From: Sphingobacterium sp. CZ-2
GTDB taxonomy: Bacteria; Bacteroidota; Bacteroidia; Sphingobacteriales; Sphingobacteriaceae
Direction: 5' to 3'
NCBI RefSeq assembly: GCF_004526235.1
Contig: NZ_CP038159.1
Location: 806,001-870,000, forward strand
Length of the DNA stretch: 64,000 nt
The notes beneath the pieces are model-generated. The model saw only the letters and a program-made list of their open reading frames with translations. It was not told where the DNA came from and made no database searches. The position numbers and the translations under genes were made by a program. How positions within the stretch are numbered: the first letter of the stretch is position 1; each line of letters begins with the position of its first letter. This document shows positions 25,656 through 34,284 of this stretch, piece by piece.

Positions 25656-27085
25656 TGGCTTATATTATAAATTATCTGCTTTGCTCTGCCTGTTTGTATT
25701 TCCCATATAAACTATGGTTTGAAAACATGAATTATCATGTAGCGAAGAGAATATACCTCATCGCCTGTATCCTATTTCCCTTTGTAATTCCTTTCCTAAG
25801 TTTTTCCGTGATGGATGCACCGGAATTGCTTCATCAGATTCCAAATATACAGCAGACTGTTATTAACCAAGGGTCAGTTGGACCTTCCATTCTTACCGAA
25901 CCGAACTTAGTTGAGCAGGAAAAGATTGATTGGGTTTTTGTGCTTGTCATCCTTGGGATAGGTATATCGGTTTTGTTATTGATCAGGTTTCTCAAAAACC
26001 TCCTTCAATTATACAGATTGATTAGAAGAAATAAAGGAATTCCGCAATCAAATTTTACCTTGATTGTATTAAACGGGAAAAACGATCCTTTCAGCTTTTT
26101 CAAGTATGTATTTGTTTCTAAGAAAGATTATGGAAAGGATATTTCGAAAATGGTCTTAGATCATGAATTAGCGCATGTCAGACAGGTTCATAGTTTAGAT
26201 GTGTTATTGGCTGAAATCATCTTGATCTTTGCTTATTGGAATCCTTTTAATTGGTTGATCAAAAATTCAATACAATTAAATCATGAATATTTAGCGGATG
26301 AAGCGGTATTAAATAAAAGCAATTCATTAAAAGCCTATCAATACCTCTTGATCGGACTGGAATATCAAGAGAAAAATCCAATTCTGAGTAGTCAATTAAA
26401 TTTTAAACAATTAAAAACCCGATTAAACATGATGAACAAAAAAGAAAAATGGAGGAACAAAGCAGGTATGCTTGTTTTCTCTGGCTTGTTGCTGGCAGGG
26501 TCTGCCCTATTGTTCAGTAACAAGACTGCTGGAAGTCTTCCAATGGAAACAATTTCTGAAATGGAAGATGTGGTTTCTGCGAATAAGGCATTTCAGGCTA
26601 CGGATACTGTGCCACAAAAAGGTGCAAGTAAAGCCATGTTGGAGGAGTATGATAAAGTGATTAGAGAATTGTCTGTTGGTAAAAATAGGAATAATGTGGA
26701 TTTTAGCTCCATTGATCAAAAACGGATGGCGTATATTGCTTCCAAAATGACGAAGGAACAGAGAGCTGCGAGATCTGGGGAAGGTAATATGTTTTTGAGT
26801 CCTGGTGTATTTATTACATTGGAAACAAAACCAACAAAGAAATCACCAGATATGAATACGTTTTCTGCCTGGAAAAACCCCTCGGTTTATGGAGTTTGGA
26901 TTGATGGTAAAAAATCAAGTAATAAGGATTTGGATAATTTTTCGAATGATGATATTGTGTATTATTCAGTGAGTAAATTGCACGGAAAGGCCAAGGAAGG
27001 AAGGATTTATACACATCAGATCGATGTTTATACCTTGTCTTATTATAATAAGGTTTTTGGGAATAGGTTATTTGATAGTAATTAA
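25652..27085 (+). CDS. M56-family membrane metallopeptidase (BlaR1-like sensor)
   Basis: A 477-residue inner-membrane zinc peptidase. Hydrophobic segments at about 2-20, 34-52, 93-114, 183-200 and 270-288 frame a cytoplasmic protease domain with HELAH (171-175) and E212 in HEYLADEA. The 190-residue extracytoplasmic tail does not resemble the penicillin-binding domain of BlaR1, so the signal is probably not a beta-lactam. By family knowledge it cleaves BlaI when stimulated. It may sense cell-envelope damage or a product linked to the divergent M60 peptidase; that is inference. Confidence 0.9.
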   Translation: MMAYIINYLLCSACLYFPYKLWFENMNYHVAKRIYLIACILFPFVIPFLSFSVMDAPELLHQIPNIQQTVINQGSVGPSILTEPNLVEQEKIDWVFVLVILGIGISVLLLIRFLKNLLQLYRLIRRNKGIPQSNFTLIVLNGKNDPFSFFKYVFVSKKDYGKDISKMVLDHELAHVRQVHSLDVLLAEIILIFAYWNPFNWLIKNSIQLNHEYLADEAVLNKSNSLKAYQYLLIGLEYQEKNPILSSQLNFKQLKTRLNMMNKKEKWRNKAGMLVFSGLLLAGSALLFSNKTAGSLPMETISEMEDVVSANKAFQATDTVPQKGASKAMLEEYDKVIRELSVGKNRNNVDFSSIDQKRMAYIASKMTKEQRAARSGEGNMFLSPGVFITLETKPTKKSPDMNTFSAWKNPSVYGVWIDGKKSSNKDLDNFSNDDIVYYSVSKLHGKAKEGRIYTHQIDVYTLSYYNKVFGNRLFDSN

Positions 27086-27100
27086 CTTTTGAGAGGTTTT

Positions 27101-27355
27101 ACGTCATTGCGAGGCCATACGTCATTGCAGGTTGACGTCATTGCGAGGAACGAAGCAATCTTTCAGCGTCATTGCGAGGAACGAAGCAATCTTCCCTGCA
27201 TGTCATGCTGAGCGAAGTCGAAGTATCTACATTTGGTACACGTGCAGATCCTTCGACTACGCTCAGGAGGACATGGAAAGAAAGATTGCTTCGTCGTACC
27301 TCCTCGCAATGACGCAAACCTCCTCGCAATGACGCAAACCTCCTCGCAATGACGA
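27101..27355. repeat. Dispersed composite palindrome (copy A)
   Basis: Four left modules of CGTCATTGCGAGG type (starting 27102, 27120, 27136, 27167; the second degenerate), of which two continue into AACGAAGCAATC, then an inner module TGTCATGCTGAGCGAAGTCG, a short centre, and the reverse complements of both: inner, then outer, with three CCTCGCAATGACG ends (to 27354). The whole can fold into a long nested hairpin. Such repeats are known, scattered, in many bacterial genomes. Any open frames inside are incidental. Confidence 0.9.
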
Positions 27356-27368
27356 AAAAACACTAAAA

Positions 27369-30179
27369 TTACTTCCCAAACTTCCTTGGCATATAGCTCA
27401 AAGAAACCATATAATACTGCGTTAGAATATTCCTCGTTCCTGAAGTAAACTCCGTTACACTATCATAAAAATAAAAGCCTTTATTCTGCTTCAATAAATC
27501 CAGCGCTGCTACCTTCACTTCTAAATTATTACCTTTCAACATTCTATACGTCATATTCGCATTCCAGATCAAAGCCTTATTATCCTGAAACTTTGAAAAG
27601 TTGGTCCTGTTATCCAAACTAGTATTAATTGTCCATCTTTTCGTCAACATATATGCCGTAGCAAGACCCAAAGTCCAATTCTTTGACGTATAATCATTAT
27701 TACTGTTCTCCGCTTTTTTATCTGTTCTCGAATAAATTCCAAAATTATTCTTCATCGCCACCTGCAGCTTATTCAAGAATGTATAATTCATATTCATTTG
27801 AAAAGAAAGGTTTCTATTGATCATTTCCTGCATAAAGTCATCCACATATTGATATTTATTACCCCAACTTCCATTATTGGAAACATTAAGGGTTAAGGTA
27901 TGATCTTTCTTTAACAAAAATGGTTTATCAAAACTAAGATAATAAGACACGAGATGTTGAGATTGAGGAACCTGACTCGTATATACCTGTTGTTCGGGTC
28001 CTTCAAAAACCAAACTATCCGTAAGACCATCCTTATAAATTCTATAATTAACATTATAATTAAACCTAGCAGAATATTGCTTCATTTCATTATAATTTCC
28101 ATTCAAACTAAAAGCATGAACACCAGTAGCTTTTAATAGATATCTTGAACCATAATACCGTATTCCTGGATTGATATCATCATATATCGGCCTCAGCCTA
28201 TCCAAAGAAGGATACTCTTCATTATAATTATAACTTAAAGCATTGCTGAGGTAATATTTACCCATACGGCTAAAGCTTTGGTTTAGGGAAATATTAGGCT
28301 TAAATGTGGTGAAATTTTGAAGTAAATTCCGATAATCCAATGTAGAGGTCTGATCATCCCTAAAAAATCTTGCCCCCATAGACAGGTTAAGACTGATGCT
28401 TTTACTATACCTACCATTTAGGTATTTACTCTGTAAACTGGTATTATAGGTTAAAGTTGGTTCATATTCTAACTGATTTGATGAAGAAACATGTGTCAAT
28501 GAACCATTCTCAATCATATCTCCCGCAAACAGTTCATTTACAACTTGGTCAAAATCTGATTTTTTATAATTTAACCGCTGTTTCAAACCAAATTTATCAT
28601 ATGATAAATTCATATCTGCAGATATATCTTTAGAATCATTTGAACTATTATAACTCCTATTACTTTCTTTGTTCAATTCAGGATCAGTAAAGTTCTCATA
28701 ATTACCAAGCATAAAGTTTTCTCCATTTGAGGAACCTACTGATCCCCATAATCCAAAATCAAAACCAATTAAATCAAACGTTTTATTCAAACTTTTCCCA
28801 TCCCCATCCTTTACTTTCCATTTCTGATTTAAATTATACCGTAAATTGAAATCCATAGCTGAATTTAATGAGGTATTTGAGTTTTCAAGGCTATTGGAAG
28901 ATTGGTTTTCCAAATAATCATATAGGTACAGGTTACTTGAAATACTTTCTGAGTGGCTATTTCTCAAATTGATATCTGCACTGTAATTAAAGCTACGTTC
29001 TTCACCATTGCTTGAATTTTTTCTCCGGGAATATTTAAAATTTCCAGTCTGATGTCTAGAATCATATTCCGCATTGGATTTGGATGAGCGGCTATTATGG
29101 TCTGTACTTTCCGAGGTCAATAGAATGGTTTGCGATTCGTTTTCCTGCAAATTCTTTTCCCATCTCGCATTTACATTTCCCTGAAAATTGTGTTGATTAT
29201 TGGTTTGGTTGTTACCACTAAGGTCGTATTGATAACGAGCGCCAATCACATGCTGATTCAGGATCCCCTGTCGCTGAAAATCGGATTCAAAATCCGCATT
29301 TACCCCTATCCCTTTGAATGTTGTATTCCTCAAGAGTTGGTCCACACTGCTCAGGTTTTTATTGATATTATTGACAGAATACGCAACTGTTGCCTGTGAT
29401 TTGCCAAAGCTTTTATTCAGGTTCATATTTCCTTGATACCTATCGTCTGTACCATATCCAGCACCAATACTACCAAACATCATGTTCTCCTTCCCCCTTT
29501 TCAGCACCACATTCATTTCCATCTGTTTATTTTCAGGCTCTTTCTGTTTTTCTTCAAAGGTTCGCTTATCATATACCTGAAGCTTATCCACCGCTTTTTT
29601 ATCAATATTCTGAAGCGCAATAGCCATATCCGATCCAAAGAAAGGCTTGCCATTCACTAGAATAGTGGGAACCGTTCTACCATTATACGTCACTTCACCA
29701 TCGCCCCAGACAACCATCCCAGGCAATTTTTGTAACAGATCTTCAACAACCGCATTGGAATCCAATTGGAAAGCATCAGCATTGAATTCGATGGTATCCC
29801 CATTCATGCGAACAGGAGGAATCAGATCCACCACTTCAATCTCATTCTCTACTTGGATCATATTGATTTTGCCAAAATCCTTGCTTTCATTGGTGGCCAA
29901 TTGATAATCGATCTTTACTTTTTTATAACCCTGAAGACTGAACTCAATATACATGGGTTTTCCAACCGTAGGTTTTTCGATTAGGAATTTCCCATACCGG
30001 TCAGTAAGGGAAACTTGATCTACCGATTTCTTGCCGTTTTCATAAATGGAAACCGTAGCTGCTTCCAACACCCTATTGTAGGTGGAATCAATAAGAGTAC
30101 CTTGAATTTTTGTTTGGGCATGGATAGTACCAATCATGCCCATGATGAACATGAGGAATAGTATAATTTTTTGGCGCAT
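27369..30179 (-). CDS. Outer membrane beta-barrel protein, CarboxypepD_reg type
   Basis: About 936 residues. The start MRQKII gives a normal signal peptide ending IHAQ; an ATG 8 codons upstream would overlap the previous gene. Residues about 22-110 form a carboxypeptidase-regulatory-like domain, about 125-220 a plug-like region (LLQKLPGMVVWGDGEVTYNGRTVPTILVNGKPF-type pattern), and the rest a large Asn/Ser-rich barrel, as in OMP_b-brl_3 proteins related to TonB-dependent receptors. No TonB box was seen. It is coded directly after a beta-propeller gene and flanked by dispersed repeats. Cargo unknown. Confidence 0.87.
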   Translation of the reverse strand: MRQKIILFLMFIMGMIGTIHAQTKIQGTLIDSTYNRVLEAATVSIYENGKKSVDQVSLTDRYGKFLIEKPTVGKPMYIEFSLQGYKKVKIDYQLATNESKDFGKINMIQVENEIEVVDLIPPVRMNGDTIEFNADAFQLDSNAVVEDLLQKLPGMVVWGDGEVTYNGRTVPTILVNGKPFFGSDMAIALQNIDKKAVDKLQVYDKRTFEEKQKEPENKQMEMNVVLKRGKENMMFGSIGAGYGTDDRYQGNMNLNKSFGKSQATVAYSVNNINKNLSSVDQLLRNTTFKGIGVNADFESDFQRQGILNQHVIGARYQYDLSGNNQTNNQHNFQGNVNARWEKNLQENESQTILLTSESTDHNSRSSKSNAEYDSRHQTGNFKYSRRKNSSNGEERSFNYSADINLRNSHSESISSNLYLYDYLENQSSNSLENSNTSLNSAMDFNLRYNLNQKWKVKDGDGKSLNKTFDLIGFDFGLWGSVGSSNGENFMLGNYENFTDPELNKESNRSYNSSNDSKDISADMNLSYDKFGLKQRLNYKKSDFDQVVNELFAGDMIENGSLTHVSSSNQLEYEPTLTYNTSLQSKYLNGRYSKSISLNLSMGARFFRDDQTSTLDYRNLLQNFTTFKPNISLNQSFSRMGKYYLSNALSYNYNEEYPSLDRLRPIYDDINPGIRYYGSRYLLKATGVHAFSLNGNYNEMKQYSARFNYNVNYRIYKDGLTDSLVFEGPEQQVYTSQVPQSQHLVSYYLSFDKPFLLKKDHTLTLNVSNNGSWGNKYQYVDDFMQEMINRNLSFQMNMNYTFLNKLQVAMKNNFGIYSRTDKKAENSNNDYTSKNWTLGLATAYMLTKRWTINTSLDNRTNFSKFQDNKALIWNANMTYRMLKGNNLEVKVAALDLLKQNKGFYFYDSVTEFTSGTRNILTQYYMVSLSYMPRKFGK

Positions 30180-30180
30180 G

Positions 30181-31326
30181 TTATTTAAGCTTAAAACGGA
30201 CAAGGATTGGGTTTAGGGACTTTTCTAATTGGAGATATTCCTTTCGCATACTATGCCCTTCAATTTTAGACTTCTCCTTTGCACGGGCTATATCATTTGG
30301 AAATATAATGGTATAAATGTATTCTCCATCCGTTGTCAATAAATTATAGCCTAAAAATTCCAGATAATCGTTGGATTTATCGGGAAGTATTTTATTGAGG
30401 CTAATTATTTCATTGTTCGATAAATTTAGGGCAATACGAGTCTGGTTTGAACCAATTACTTGAAATAAAAGATATTGTTTATAGCGTTTTGCTGCCGCAA
30501 TGCTTACTATTTTATCCCTATTATTTTCAATATATTTCATATATGATTGTACGGATTTATACAAATCATAATTACTGGTATCCACCGTATTTTTAAATGG
30601 GAATACTAATTGGATAATTTTACTTACTCCCGTAGGATTGAGCTGGGCAATTCGATAGGTATTTGGGAATACGGCAAAACCAATTTCTTCGGAGGTTTTA
30701 ATGATTGTTTCAGTTCCAAACATAAATCCTATGGTATCTCTTGGGTCATAACGAACCAATATACTATCATTCATTTTTAGAGCATATTCCGGCAAGGAAT
30801 CTTTTTTTCCAGAAGCAGGAGAACCATAATAAAATTTGGTGTCCTGTAAGGAAATAAAAGACTTTGTCCCCTTGTATTTATAATCTAAGTCCTTTTCCAG
30901 GATTTCTCCTTTTTCGTTAAAAACAACCTTTAATTTATCGCCATATGCAACAATTTTTCCTTTTTCCTGTTGGATGTAATAGAATAAGACTTTATTTTTT
31001 GGTTTAAATCCTTCGATTTCTGAAATACGTTTTATTAAATTCCCTTTCAGATCGTATATGAATAGATTTTGATTACTGTTGTTGATGATGCCTATATTAG
31101 TAGAGGTAGTAATGATATTTGATATGTAATCAATAATGTCGTTTTTACCACCTCCTAAAGGGATATATTCAAGATCAGTTAAGTTTTCAGATACTGTGCC
31201 CCCGCGCAATTGTTCCAGGATAATACGGATTTTTTCTACAGGATAATCGGAAGAATAAATCAAACGCTGGGAATAAGCAGAAAGAAAGGTTGAAAGGAAT
31301 AGGAATAATAATAGGATTTTTCTCAT
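30181..31326 (-). CDS. Secreted 6-bladed beta-propeller-like protein
   Basis: A 381-residue exported protein with signal peptide ending AYSQ. Repeating beta segments and the LTDLEYIPLGG and LFIYDLKGNLIKRISE patterns resemble Bacteroidota 6-bladed propeller proteins (DUF4934-like). No catalytic motif was recognised. Its stop codon lies next to the start of the barrel gene, so the two form one operon and may act together at the outer membrane. The family call is tentative. Confidence 0.7.
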   Translation of the reverse strand: MRKILLLFLFLSTFLSAYSQRLIYSSDYPVEKIRIILEQLRGGTVSENLTDLEYIPLGGGKNDIIDYISNIITTSTNIGIINNSNQNLFIYDLKGNLIKRISEIEGFKPKNKVLFYYIQQEKGKIVAYGDKLKVVFNEKGEILEKDLDYKYKGTKSFISLQDTKFYYGSPASGKKDSLPEYALKMNDSILVRYDPRDTIGFMFGTETIIKTSEEIGFAVFPNTYRIAQLNPTGVSKIIQLVFPFKNTVDTSNYDLYKSVQSYMKYIENNRDKIVSIAAAKRYKQYLLFQVIGSNQTRIALNLSNNEIISLNKILPDKSNDYLEFLGYNLLTTDGEYIYTIIFPNDIARAKEKSKIEGHSMRKEYLQLEKSLNPILVRFKLK

Positions 31327-31332
31327 AAATAA

Positions 31333-31393
31333 GGTGTTGATAATTGGTATTTATATTTGGTATTGATAATTGGTGTTGTTAATTGGTGTTAAT
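31333..31393. repeat. 13-bp tandem repeat upstream of propeller gene
   Basis: Four full units of GGTnTTnATAATT type (31333-31345, 31346-31358, 31359-31371, 31372-31384) and a partial fifth. They lie immediately before the start codon of the minus-strand propeller gene, in its leader or promoter. Copy-number change would alter that region. Confidence 0.8.
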
Positions 31394-31397
31394 CCTA

Positions 31398-31563
31398 CGT
31401 CATTGCGAGGAACGAAGCAATCTTCCCTGCATGTCATGCTGAGCGAAGTCGAAGCATCTACATTTGGTACCCGTGCAGATCCTTCGACTACGCTCAGGAT
31501 GACATGGAAACTCAGGATGACATGGAAAGAAAGATTGCTTCGTCGTACCTCCTCGCAATGACG
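31398..31563. repeat. Dispersed composite palindrome (copy B)
   Basis: Same nested module order as at 27101: outer CGTCATTGCGAGGAACGAAG, inner TGTCATGCTGAGCGAAGTCG, centre, then the inner and outer complements. It has one outer module per side, and the ACTCAGGATGACATGGAAA unit is repeated in the right arm. Copies A and B are very similar in the core and bracket the propeller-barrel operon. Confidence 0.9.
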
Positions 31564-31569
31564 TAAACA

Positions 31570-32472
31570 TTACCCAAGTTTTAAAATCTCATCAAACTGC
31601 TGGGATAATTTTCTCAAATGATTCCGATCCCCGTGACCTACTTCCAACGTCATCCACTCTCCCTTATAATTACTCTTCCGAATCGTTTCCATTACCCTCT
31701 TCCAGTTCACATCCCCCTTCCCTAATTCCACCCCAAATCCCTTTCCTAAGCCTTGATTATTCATGATATCCTTACTAAACTCCTTCACATGCAATTTCAC
31801 GATATGCGAATCCAAGCTTTCCAGCCAATGCTCCGGCCAGCCGTACCTAAGAATATTTCCTAAATCAAAATACCATCCCACTAAAGGATGATTGATTTCC
31901 TTCAGATACATTTTAGCCTCTATAGGACTTAAAATAAAGTTATTCCACACATTCTCAATCCCAATCTTCACCCCAAATTGTTCCACCTGTGGTAATATCC
32001 TCTTGATAGAATCAATGGAATTCTTCCAGGCAGTCTCATAAGAAACTTTATCATTAACCACTCCAGGCACCACCAGAACAGTATCTCCACCCAATGCCTT
32101 TGTTTCCTTAACAGTCTTTACCACCGAATCAATCGTAAATTTCCTTACAGAAGCATCAGGATCCGAAAGCGGCTTCGACCAATGATCCCGATTCACCAAA
32201 CTCGGAATTTCTATCCCCGATTTTTCCTTTGCATCCAACAACTCATCAACAGTAAAATCTATAGGTCCATTAAACTCTACCCCATCAAAGCCCAAATCCT
32301 TTACCAACTTCAATTTATCCACCAAACTCAGGTTCTCTTGGATCATACTAAATCCCAATCCCTTTTTTATCTTTTTAGCAAACAAATACGATTCGGTCTT
32401 TGAAAATACAGGCGATGCAAGGCTAGCCCCCGCAAGAATGGATAAGCTTTTAATGAAATCTTTTCTTAACAT
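31570..32472 (-). CDS. Sugar phosphate isomerase/epimerase-like TIM barrel
   Basis: A 300-residue protein of the xylose-isomerase-like / AP endonuclease 2 TIM-barrel superfamily. After a leader (SLSILAGASLAS, probable export signal) it shows the order LKDLGFDGVEFNG, VPGV, IGIENVWNN, GWYFDLGN and WMTLEVGHG, which supply metal-binding Glu, Asp and His residues. Related exported proteins are common in Bacteroidota sugar clusters, but no carbohydrate genes adjoin. Substrate unknown. It ends a few bases from repeat copy B. Confidence 0.85.
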   Translation of the reverse strand: MLRKDFIKSLSILAGASLASPVFSKTESYLFAKKIKKGLGFSMIQENLSLVDKLKLVKDLGFDGVEFNGPIDFTVDELLDAKEKSGIEIPSLVNRDHWSKPLSDPDASVRKFTIDSVVKTVKETKALGGDTVLVVPGVVNDKVSYETAWKNSIDSIKRILPQVEQFGVKIGIENVWNNFILSPIEAKMYLKEINHPLVGWYFDLGNILRYGWPEHWLESLDSHIVKLHVKEFSKDIMNNQGLGKGFGVELGKGDVNWKRVMETIRKSNYKGEWMTLEVGHGDRNHLRKLSQQFDEILKLG

Positions 32473-32529
32473 GATTAATTAAATTGGGTTCAGGAATCTT
32501 AAAAAAGTGTCATTTTCATAATTCAACGG

Positions 32530-32571
32530 GAAAATACAAAAAAGAATACCTATTGCAAAACAATAGGTATT
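32530..32571 (-). terminator. Terminator of the LOG/nuclease operon
   Basis: An 11-bp perfect stem (32545-32555 with 32561-32571) with a 5-base loop, followed on the minus strand by a T-rich tract. It lies 6 bases past the LOG gene stop. Confidence 0.87.
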
Positions 32572-32576
32572 TTATA

Positions 32577-33329
32577 TTAAACCGCCTTTTTTTCCTTTCT
32601 GATTTTGGGCTCACCCAATATCCAGCTTGGTTTTGGCTCTTTCAGTTTGATTATCTTATTGGTATCGGCATATTTCCGGATATGTTCCACAGCCTCCTGC
32701 ACATCATCCGTAAACAATAACAGATCCTGATCTTCCGGACTAATGGTCTTCTCCTGAATCATCAGCTCCACATGTTCTTTGATAAATCGGTGATAATCAA
32801 GCCCCATAATAACAATTGGAAATTGGGAAATCTTTTTGGTTTGAATCAAGGTCAAGGTTTCAAAGAATTCATCCAATGTTCCAAAACCTCCCGGCATGAT
32901 CACAAATGCAAAGGAATATTTCCTTAAAAGTTCTTTGCGAACAAAAAAGTAATCGATATTCACGAACTTATCCATATAGGGATTATGCATCTGCTCGTGG
33001 GGAAGTACGATATTACAGCCTACTGAAGGACCACCTACATCCTTAGCACCTCGATTTGCAGCCTCCATTATCCCAGGTCCTCCTCCGGTCATGATCGTAA
33101 ATCCGATATTGGCCAATTCAGCCGATACTGCTCTTGCCTGCTTATAATACCGATGATCTTCGCCAAAGCGGGCAGATCCAAACACCGTAACACAAGGTCC
33201 TACAAAATGTAGCGTCCTAAATCCTTTCATAAACTGAAAGAAAACGCCAAAAACATACTTCAGCTCGATTAACCTATTTCTAGCTCCTTTAAAAAAGCTG
33301 ATCTCTTCTCTAACAAATTTATTACTCAT
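32577..33329 (-). CDS. LOG-family Rossmann-fold protein (TIGR00730)
   Basis: A 250-residue cytosolic protein with the two LOG motifs, GGGPGIMEAANRGA and PGGFGTLDEFFE. Characterised relatives are nucleotide 5'-monophosphate phosphoribohydrolases that release bases from AMP-type nucleotides. Its first 8 bases overlap the upstream ATP-cone nuclease gene, so the two are probably translated together. This pairing suggests a nucleotide-related shared job, which is inference. About 30 residues precede the core domain. Confidence 0.9.
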   Translation of the reverse strand: MSNKFVREEISFFKGARNRLIELKYVFGVFFQFMKGFRTLHFVGPCVTVFGSARFGEDHRYYKQARAVSAELANIGFTIMTGGGPGIMEAANRGAKDVGGPSVGCNIVLPHEQMHNPYMDKFVNIDYFFVRKELLRKYSFAFVIMPGGFGTLDEFFETLTLIQTKKISQFPIVIMGLDYHRFIKEHVELMIQEKTISPEDQDLLLFTDDVQEAVEHIRKYADTNKIIKLKEPKPSWILGEPKIRKEKKAV

Positions 33330-34164
33330 GTTCCAAAGGGCTAGCTAACAATTCTTGGGCTTCCTGTAAAATCTGCTGCTTTTTAGGTTGGGGAATCTGA
33401 ATCCGATCCAATACGGCAGCATCTCGTATCAAGTCCTTTACCAGAATACATTGATTTTTCAATAACATGGACTTGTCCTGTTGGGTCAAGGTCGTTAAAC
33501 AAGTTACCGGATACTCCCCATTATTATCCACCCGAGCTTTGATGGAACTTCCGCGCGGATAATCCCATGAAAGCAGGTTCATTTTATAATATTCGCCGAA
33601 GGCAATGGAATCGGTGGTTAGGTAGGCATTGGTCACCAACCACCCATCCGTAAATTCCTTTTTCTGGCCGAAGAAACTATACGGAATACCCGATACATCC
33701 TCTACCCTAGACTTGAAATACATAGGCGTAGTGACCGAAATCTTCGCGTCAGCATCGTTTCTGAATTTACATTCAATTGCCAGTAAAGTTTCCCCATGGA
33801 GAGCCACCACATCAATTTCATGTGATACGGCATGGCCTTGAACGGTTTGTCCGGTTACAGCTTGATACCCGTCTTCTTGAAACATCCTGGCCACCCACTT
33901 TTCAAAATAGAAACCCTCTGGTCCTAATTCACGTAAGGCTTTCTTCAGGCTATAACGCGCAGCGTAGGAACTTTTCTTAGCTTTTAAGGCTTTAAATGCC
34001 GCATCATAAAGCTCTCTTGTGCTGATTCCATCATAAAGACAATCCTTGATATCTTTATAAACCTGATCCACCTCCTGATCAGTAGCGCCGGAACGTGTCA
34101 GTGATTTTCTTAAAGCAGATTCATCAAAAGGCACCAATTCGCCAGAATACTTCTTTACTAGCAT
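33322..34164 (-). CDS. ATP-cone / Mrr-type restriction endonuclease fusion
   Basis: A 280-residue two-domain protein; the start at 34164 is used because the frame before it has no domain character. Residues 1-90 look like an ATP-cone (VKKYSGELVPFDESALRKSL), the nucleotide-sensing module of NrdR and ribonucleotide reductases. Residues about 95-210 carry a PD-(D/E)xK pattern: E88 or nearby, D118 in HEIDVVAL and E131-x-K133 in AIECKF, as in Mrr-like nucleases. No methyltransferase is near. It could be a nuclease gated by (d)ATP level. It overlaps the LOG gene by 8 bases. Confidence 0.85.
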   Translation of the reverse strand: MLVKKYSGELVPFDESALRKSLTRSGATDQEVDQVYKDIKDCLYDGISTRELYDAAFKALKAKKSSYAARYSLKKALRELGPEGFYFEKWVARMFQEDGYQAVTGQTVQGHAVSHEIDVVALHGETLLAIECKFRNDADAKISVTTPMYFKSRVEDVSGIPYSFFGQKKEFTDGWLVTNAYLTTDSIAFGEYYKMNLLSWDYPRGSSIKARVDNNGEYPVTCLTTLTQQDKSMLLKNQCILVKDLIRDAAVLDRIQIPQPKKQQILQEAQELLASPLEHE

Positions 34165-34284
34165 AGATAAATTTATTTTAAATGTGAAAGTACAAATTTT
34201 GCAGGTTATCCTGAAAATTCTAATTTCTCTCAAAACAAAAGCCTCGCCAAAACGTTTATAACATAACGATTAATAGAGACAATT

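Larger units (their letters stand above)
24471..26262. repeat. Tandem duplication, copy 2 (1,792 bp)
   Basis: Second, apparently identical direct copy of 22679-24470 (offset 1,792). It joins seamlessly to the rest of the intact M56 gene at 26263. Together the copies leave one intact M60 gene, two blaI genes and one intact M56 gene. Confidence 0.95.

Noticed and set aside
23860..27085. Beta-lactam resistance locus (blaI/blaR1/beta-lactamase)
   Set aside because: No beta-lactamase gene is present and the M56 tail lacks a recognisable penicillin-binding domain.
27101..27355. CRISPR array
   Set aside because: Units are palindromic and nested, not direct repeats with unique spacers of even size, and no cas genes are present.
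27132..27363. Three overlapping open frames inside the dispersed palindrome
   Set aside because: Their products simply translate the repeat modules, on both strands; no independent coding evidence.
27369..31326. SusC/SusD polysaccharide utilisation pair
   Set aside because: The barrel lacks a clear SusC pattern and the partner is a propeller-like protein, not a SusD-type lipoprotein.
31370..31561. Open frame within repeat copy B
   Set aside because: Same repeat-derived sequence as copy A; no start context or conservation expected.
32577..33329. Cytokinin synthesis by the LOG protein
   Set aside because: No isopentenyltransferase gene nearby; LOG-family proteins are widespread in bacteria with general nucleotide roles.
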